Below are positions 60,214 to 64,000 of a DNA stretch of 64,000 nucleotides, piece after piece. The stretch comes from Agriotes lineatus (taxonomy: Eukaryota > Arthropoda > Insecta > Coleoptera > Elateridae): the NCBI GenBank assembly GCA_940337035.1, contig OW679195.1, positions 172,828,015 through 172,892,014 on the forward strand, in the 5' to 3' direction. The notes beneath the pieces are model-generated. The model was not told where the DNA came from and did no database searches. It saw only the letters and a list, made by a program, of their open reading frames with translations. Positions within the stretch are counted from its first letter, which is position 1, and each line of letters begins with the position of its first letter. The translations under genes and the position numbers were made by a program.

Positions 60214-62121
60214 CTTTCTTCTTATGCCCTCTCTCCTAGCGAAAATTCTATACTTTCCAAAGGTTTGAATTTTTCACTAGCCCCCAAGAGCATTCCTACG
60301 GAAGAGATTATTAGTTCGATAGAATCTTCTGTGAGAACGCTTCCTAAAGACGTTGCCGATCTTGTCCGCTTCGAAACTGTCAGGTGTTTACGTTCATCTA
60401 AACCACCCAAAAGTAACATTACAAAAGACGAAAGGAATGCTCTCAAAACCTTACGTTCCAATTCCGACATCTCAATTTTGTCCGCTGATAAAGGTAATGC
60501 TACGGTAGTTATGGATCGAACAGAGTACATCACTAAGGTTAAGTCTTTACTCCAAGATTCTTCTTATGCCCTACTTTCTCGCGACCCAACTTCCAAAATC
60601 GAACGGGAAGTCACTTCTCTCATAAAATCTTCAGATCTGTCCACTGATATTCAACGGAGGTTGATTCCTCGAGCTTCAAAGCCTCCTCGGCTCTATGGTC
60701 TTCCCAAAATCCATAAACAAGACATTCCCCTCAGGCCCATTGTCAGTACCATAGATTCCCCTACTTACTCATTAGCTAAATACCTAACCACTATCCTCAG
60801 AAAGTTCACTGGTAAGTCTCCCTCGTATGTTCGCAATTCAGCCCATTTCGTTGAACTTATATCCAATATAAGCGTTGAACCTGAGGATTTACTTGTGAGT
60901 TTCGATGTCACTTCCCTTTTTACCAAAGTTCCCATTCCCGATTCCATAGTCATAATCCAACAGTTGTTATCAGAGCATGGGGAGACGTCTTCAAGTCTAC
61001 CTGCCCTGATAGAAAAATGCCTCTCTTCCACTTATTTCCTATTTCAAGGTCAGTTCTTTAAACAAATCTCTGGTGCGGCCATGGGTTCTCCTCTTTCACC
61101 TGTCGTTGCCAATATCTTCATGGAAGCTTTCGAAACCGTAGCTCTGGAATCTTCAGAATTAAAACCCAAGGTTTGGTTCCGATACGTTGATGATACCTTC
61201 ATTATTTGGCCACATGGTAAAAACACTTTACCCGTCTTCTTAAATCATCTCAATAGTCAACATCCAGACATTAACTTTACCATGGAGATAGAAAGTAACG
61301 GTTCCCTTCCTTTCTTAGATGTACAGGTCTCTCGCCAACCCAGTGGCAAACTTGGTCATTCTGTATATCGCAAACCTACTCACACTGATCGCTATCTACA
61401 TGCCGATTCCCACCATCATCCTACACAAAAACTTTCCGTTATCAATTCACTTGTACACCGGGCTGTTTCCATATCCCAACCCGATAATATCCACGGTGAA
61501 TTAAATCACATTCGGAAAGCTCTTAGGAATAACGGTTACCGTGCTAGAGATATACAGTCTGCCATCAATCGCCATCTTCACCCACGGCCACCCAAACCTC
61601 CAAAACCCGATCCTCCTGCAGCAATAGTCTTTCTTCCCTATATCCACCAAGTCACGGACCGCATAGGAAAGTTTCTTCGAAAACAAAACATTAAAACAGT
61701 ATTCAAACCCCCGAGCAAAATCTCACAGGTTCTTCCTTCATCTAAGGATAAATTAAACACTATGTCATCTAATGGTGTTTATAGAGTCCCTTGCTCTTGT
61801 AATGCTGTATACATTGGTGAAACAGGTCGTTCGGTGAAAACTCGCATCTCTGAGCACCAGCGCTGTCTCAAGTCAGGTCTCGTTTCATCATCGGCCATCG
61901 CCGAACACCAACGCGATACTGGTCATAAGATCCTTTTTGATGAAACTTCCATCATCTGCAAATCCCCATTCTTCTTTAGCAGAAAGATTCGCGAAGCCAT
62001 TGAGATTTGCAAACACCCTAATAATTTCAATCGGGACGAAGGCTTTCCCCTTCCTTCTATGTGGAAAGTGCTAATTCCTAAGCCCCGCCCTCCGTCACTG
62101 AACCGCGACGGCATTTGCTGA
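60214..62121 (+). CDS. Penelope-like reverse transcriptase with GIY-YIG endonuclease, right copy (5'-truncated)
   Basis: An open frame of about 635 codons from the palindrome centre to TGA 62,121, without an ATG at its beginning. In order: ILSADKGNATVVMD, RLYGLPKIHK followed by PLRPIVSTIDSPTYSLAKYL, LVSFDVTSLFTKVP, GAAMGSPLSPVVANIF and RYVDDTF (YVDD at 61,183-61,194), then thumb segments with FLDVQV and YRKPTHTDRYL. The C-terminal GIY-YIG nuclease (about 61,770-62,020) shows GVYRVPCSC, VYIGETGRSVKTRI and the later Glu in REAIEI. RT and nuclease motifs look intact. Family proteins are somewhat longer at the N-terminus, so that end seems cut off at the palindrome centre. Confidence 0.88.
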   Translation, partial: LSSYALSPSENSILSKGLNFSLAPKSIPTEEIISSIESSVRTLPKDVADLVRFETVRCLRSSKPPKSNITKDERNALKTLRSNSDISILSADKGNATVVMDRTEYITKVKSLLQDSSYALLSRDPTSKIEREVTSLIKSSDLSTDIQRRLIPRASKPPRLYGLPKIHKQDIPLRPIVSTIDSPTYSLAKYLTTILRKFTGKSPSYVRNSAHFVELISNISVEPEDLLVSFDVTSLFTKVPIPDSIVIIQQLLSEHGETSSSLPALIEKCLSSTYFLFQGQFFKQISGAAMGSPLSPVVANIFMEAFETVALESSELKPKVWFRYVDDTFIIWPHGKNTLPVFLNHLNSQHPDINFTMEIESNGSLPFLDVQVSRQPSGKLGHSVYRKPTHTDRYLHADSHHHPTQKLSVINSLVHRAVSISQPDNIHGELNHIRKALRNNGYRARDIQSAINRHLHPRPPKPPKPDPPAAIVFLPYIHQVTDRIGKFLRKQNIKTVFKPPSKISQVLPSSKDKLNTMSSNGVYRVPCSCNAVYIGETGRSVKTRISEHQRCLKSGLVSSSAIAEHQRDTGHKILFDETSIICKSPFFFSRKIREAIEICKHPNNFNRDEGFPLPSMWKVLIPKPRPPSLNRDGIC

Positions 62122-62139
62122 ATCGCTACGGCGCTTGCC

Positions 62140-62175
62140 TATAAATTCTCGCTTTTCTTCTTCCGATAGTCAGTC
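62140..62175 (+). promoter_or_regulatory. TATA box and initiator-like site in the Penelope 3' region
   Basis: TATAAAT (62,140-62,146) and TCAGTC (62,170-62,175) stand 30 bp apart, a core-promoter spacing. Penelope elements can place a promoter in a repeated terminal region upstream of a following copy. The same order, TATA then TCAGT then hammerhead-like motif, is seen at 16,927-17,012. A mirror copy exists in the left arm. Confidence 0.5.
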
Positions 62176-62288
62176 GAGTTTCGCCTCTGACGTGGTTAAC
62201 ACGTTGAGTTACCGTGCTCTTCTGTCCCTTCCCTTTGCAAAGAGTTTCGCCTCTGGCGTGGTTAACACGTTGAGTTACCGTGCTCTTT
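62176..62288 (+). repeat. 66-bp tandem duplication in the Penelope 3' region
   Basis: GAGTTTCGCCTCTG followed by CGTGGTTAACACGTTGAG occurs at 62,176 and again at 62,242, nearly identical over 47 bp, with a hairpin CGTG/CACG in each unit. It is mirrored in the left arm. Confidence 0.8.
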
Positions 62289-62301
62289 TGCTTTTTTCCT
62301 C

Positions 62302-62336
62302 CTGATGAAGCCCCTTACGAAAGTGGGCGAAACGTT
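62302..62336 (+). ncRNA. Hammerhead-like motif, right Penelope copy
   Basis: CTGATGA (62,302-62,308), one base A, stem GCCC/GGGC (62,310-62,313 with 62,325-62,328), GAAAC (62,329-62,333) and GTTGAGTT. Stem I pairing is not evident, so it may be inactive or need a partner copy. Penelope-like elements are known to carry such ribozymes in this position. Confidence 0.5.
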
Positions 62337-62437
62337 GAGTTCTTCGATCTCAATCATGACACGGTCCAATCCCGGAAGTCGTTTGTTACTTAATGACAAT
62401 GGCCGTGAAAGCCTCAAAAATCATCGAAGAAAATGTA

Positions 62438-62840
62438 GTTGATAGAATCGAACGAAGAGGCCTCAAATGCCGGTCACCTACTTAGAATAGATGAAAACAG
62501 ATGGCCTCAAAGAATGTTCAAATGGACACCCCCCGGGAGACGTAAGAGGGGAAGACCCCGAAGATTCTGGAATGAAGGAATGCTAAAAGCAATGGAATCC
62601 AAGGGTTTGGAAGAAGAAGATGCCTTAAACAGAGATACATGGCGGTTAAGGACGGGAAGGCGGTACCGGTATAAGCAAGAGGAAGGAAGCAGTCTTTTAA
62701 AAAACTAAATTGTATAATTACTGAGTACTATAAAGCAGCTTTAAAGTGGTTTTATTATGAATATGGTGGCTGCCAACAGAGAGCACTGGAAGACAGCTCT
62801 TGAAAAGGCACACCTCCGAAAATGAATGTAAAAGACTAGA
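62438..62840 (+). pseudogene. RTE-like RT, extreme C-terminus
   Basis: After VVDRIERRGLK and a small frameshift it reads GHLLRIDENRWPQRM, WTPPGRRKRGRPRRFW and GLEEEDALNRDTWRLRTGRR, the signature end of insect endonuclease-reverse transcriptase proteins, and continues to MVAANREHWKTALEKA in another frame near 62,763. It directly continues the piece ending at 58,017. Confidence 0.75.
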
Positions 62841-63420
62841 TAAAGTAGAAGAAGAAGCATGTACCTAAGTAACTAGATTATTTTTCCCGTTAGTGTATAA
62901 TAAAGTCAGACGTGACAAATGGCTTACGGAGAGACAATAAACATAACGCCGGTAGCCAAGGAGTCAAGTGGAACAGGAAAAGTAACGTTTAATGCGCATA
63001 AACAACACCATGATTACAATAGAAATTAATAAAAGTGTATTTAATAGCTATTTGTTCAATAAGTGCAAAAAATGGATGTATATGCACGAGACTTTTAGCA
63101 CGAGTTTGCACACAATATTTTTTCTACGGCCTTAATTTACTGTTATTAATCCATAAATGTCGATTTAACAAAGGTTTGCATTTATGCCAGTTATAATTTA
63201 TGTCATAGTAAAGAGATGGGCGTGACGGTGCAGGTGAGTGTTTCTGCAGTAGGTAGCTGTCAAAGTTAGTTGTCAAAGGTAATTATAATAGTACAACTTT
63301 TACTTTACTTATTGCATAATGCTTTAATTATTTAAAAAACAATTTGCCTCGAACGAAAGAAGTAACTAGGATAACTTTACAACCTCACTTTCAGTTTAAA
63401 ATTCTAATTTAACACCAGCT

Positions 63421-63452
63421 GTTTACTTTTAGCACATGTGCTAAAAGTAAAC
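63421..63452. repeat. Perfect 32-bp palindrome
   Basis: GTTTACTTTTAGCACA and its exact complement meet without a spacer; the symmetry extends outward (CAGCT/AGCTG) after a one-base slip. Probably the centre of a small foldback repeat. Confidence 0.8.
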
Positions 63453-63706
63453 AAGCTGATTTCACGTTTAACACGCTGATTTATAAATAGGTATTTATGC
63501 AACAAGTGCTAAAAGTTGAAGTTTATGCACGAGACATGAAAATTATGAAACGAAGCCGAACGTTATTTAGTTAATTACTATACAACATATCTGTTTCGTA
63601 TAGTTATTTGTACAACCAGTTTTGAAAGTCATACTTCTTTACATGAATTTGCAGTTTGCAAGCAAATGAATGAAAAAAGGGACTTTTAAAACGTGTTGTA
63701 CACGTA

Positions 63707-63899
63707 GTTTTTTGCATAGTGATCTCGTGGTCAAAATTTAGTGGACAAGGACTTCGGAATTTACAACTGTCAAATTGATATTTCAATAAAATAGTTAAAA
63801 AAAGTGTACTTTTTTCACGATTTTGCGTTAAAAAAAGTGGTACTTTCAACACGATTTTTCGTTAAAAAAGAACAACTTTCATGATCACTATGCAAAAAC
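63707..63899. repeat. Small TIR unit with internal 32-bp tandem repeat
   Basis: GTTTTTTGCATAGTGATC (63,707-63,724) is matched inverted by GATCACTATGCAAAAAC (63,882-63,898). Inside, two copies of AAAAAAGTG...CACGATTTTTCGTT-type sequence lie in tandem (about 63,796-63,866). Non-coding MITE-like unit. Confidence 0.55.
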
Positions 63900-64000
63900 A
63901 ATCAAACTTGCCTAATCTGTAGCAAATCTGTCAAATATTTTTGAAGTTTAAAGTTCACTTTCGACATCTTGTTTAACTTATCCCATTGGTATTTTAATGT

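Larger units (their letters stand above)
58018..62424. mobile_element. Head-to-head palindromic pair of Penelope-like elements
   Basis: A single 4.4-kb insertion flanked by a 13-bp duplication, CGAAGAAAATGTA (58,005-58,017 and 62,425-62,437). The arms 58,015-60,191 and 60,214-62,389 are reverse complements of about 2.18 kb, with only one substitution (59,100) and one 1-nt indel (T run 59,240-59,244) noticed. The spacer is 22 bp. Only the right side has a 35-bp tail (62,390-62,424) with CCGTGAAAGCCTCAAA. Each arm codes for a Penelope RT-GIY-YIG protein missing its N-terminus, followed by a 3' region with TATA box, 66-bp tandem repeat and hammerhead-like motif. The duplication flanks the pair, so it appears to have inserted as one unit. 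Confidence 0.9.
55221..62840 (+). mobile_element. RTE-like retrotransposon split by two insertions
   Basis: Three colinear RT pieces on the plus strand belong to one element of the insect endonuclease-reverse transcriptase (RTE-like) type: 55,300-55,946, 57,830-58,017 and 62,438-62,840. The first gap (about 1.9 kb) holds unrelated DNA; the second is exactly the palindromic Penelope insertion. Joining the flanks across the second gap restores continuity at ...QAEENV / VVDRIERRG. The copy is decayed by stops and small indels. Confidence 0.7.
62841..64000. other. AT-rich right flank with small inverted repeats
   Basis: No gene. A 32-bp perfect palindrome and a small TIR unit are listed separately. 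The word ATGCACGAGAC occurs at about 63,082 and 63,522. Confidence 0.45.

Noticed and set aside
58283..62121. Antisense frames of 60-103 codons within both Penelope arms
   Set aside because: They occur as mirror pairs opposite the RT frame, so they are shadows of the coding strand.
58005..62437. Treating the Penelope palindrome as an assembly artefact
   Set aside because: A 13-bp target duplication, a one-sided 35-bp tail, a unique spacer and two arm differences argue for a real insertion, though long reads are still needed.
1..64000. CRISPR array or prokaryotic operon
   Set aside because: No regularly spaced identical short repeats; base composition, splice sites and retroelements are eukaryotic.

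Overview
The window looks like AT-rich nuclear DNA from an insect; species and order cannot be fixed from the sequence. Two things point that way: short, well-formed exons of a zona-pellucida (ZP) domain cuticle-type protein separated by introns of 12-17 kb, and a typical arthropod transposon set (BEL/Pao, Jockey, CR1/Daphne-like, RTE-like, Penelope-like, TIR and foldback elements).

Host gene (minus strand). Four exons join in phase: exon 1 candidate near 50,237-50,480, with a GC-rich promoter-like island; exon 2 at 38,204-38,258, which starts a signal peptide; exon 3 at 20,777-20,831, which finishes it; and exon 4 at 7,865-8,076, the ZP-N region. The remaining exons would lie left of position 1. 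Nearly everything from 1 to 50 kb is therefore intron, and 50.5-64 kb is upstream flank.

Mobile elements. A young, complete BEL/Pao element (27,830-35,225, minus) has two 806-bp LTRs with no difference visible, a 5-bp target duplication, a tRNA-Tyr-type primer site and one intact gag-pol frame. Older relics are a Jockey element (17.4-19.9 kb, minus), an RTE-like relic (24.2-25.8 kb), a Jockey 3' end (50.8-51.1 kb) and a CR1/Daphne-like element (51.1-54.9 kb) carrying a 289-bp MITE immediately after its last stop codon. A second RTE-like element (55.2-62.8 kb) is split by a 4.4-kb palindromic Penelope-like insertion (58,018-62,424).

Most notable pattern. Three insertions (16.7-17.3, 36.9-37.3 and 58.0-62.4 kb) share one architecture: an inverted-repeat body, a single-sided tail of about 30-35 nt, a flanking target duplication of 9-14 bp, and a hammerhead-ribozyme-like motif (YTGATRA, one base, hairpin, GAAACGTT). 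For two of them the empty site can be read from the interrupted host repeat. This suggests that Penelope-type elements repeatedly inserted as head-to-head inverted units here. Many small foldback/TIR elements fill the rest.
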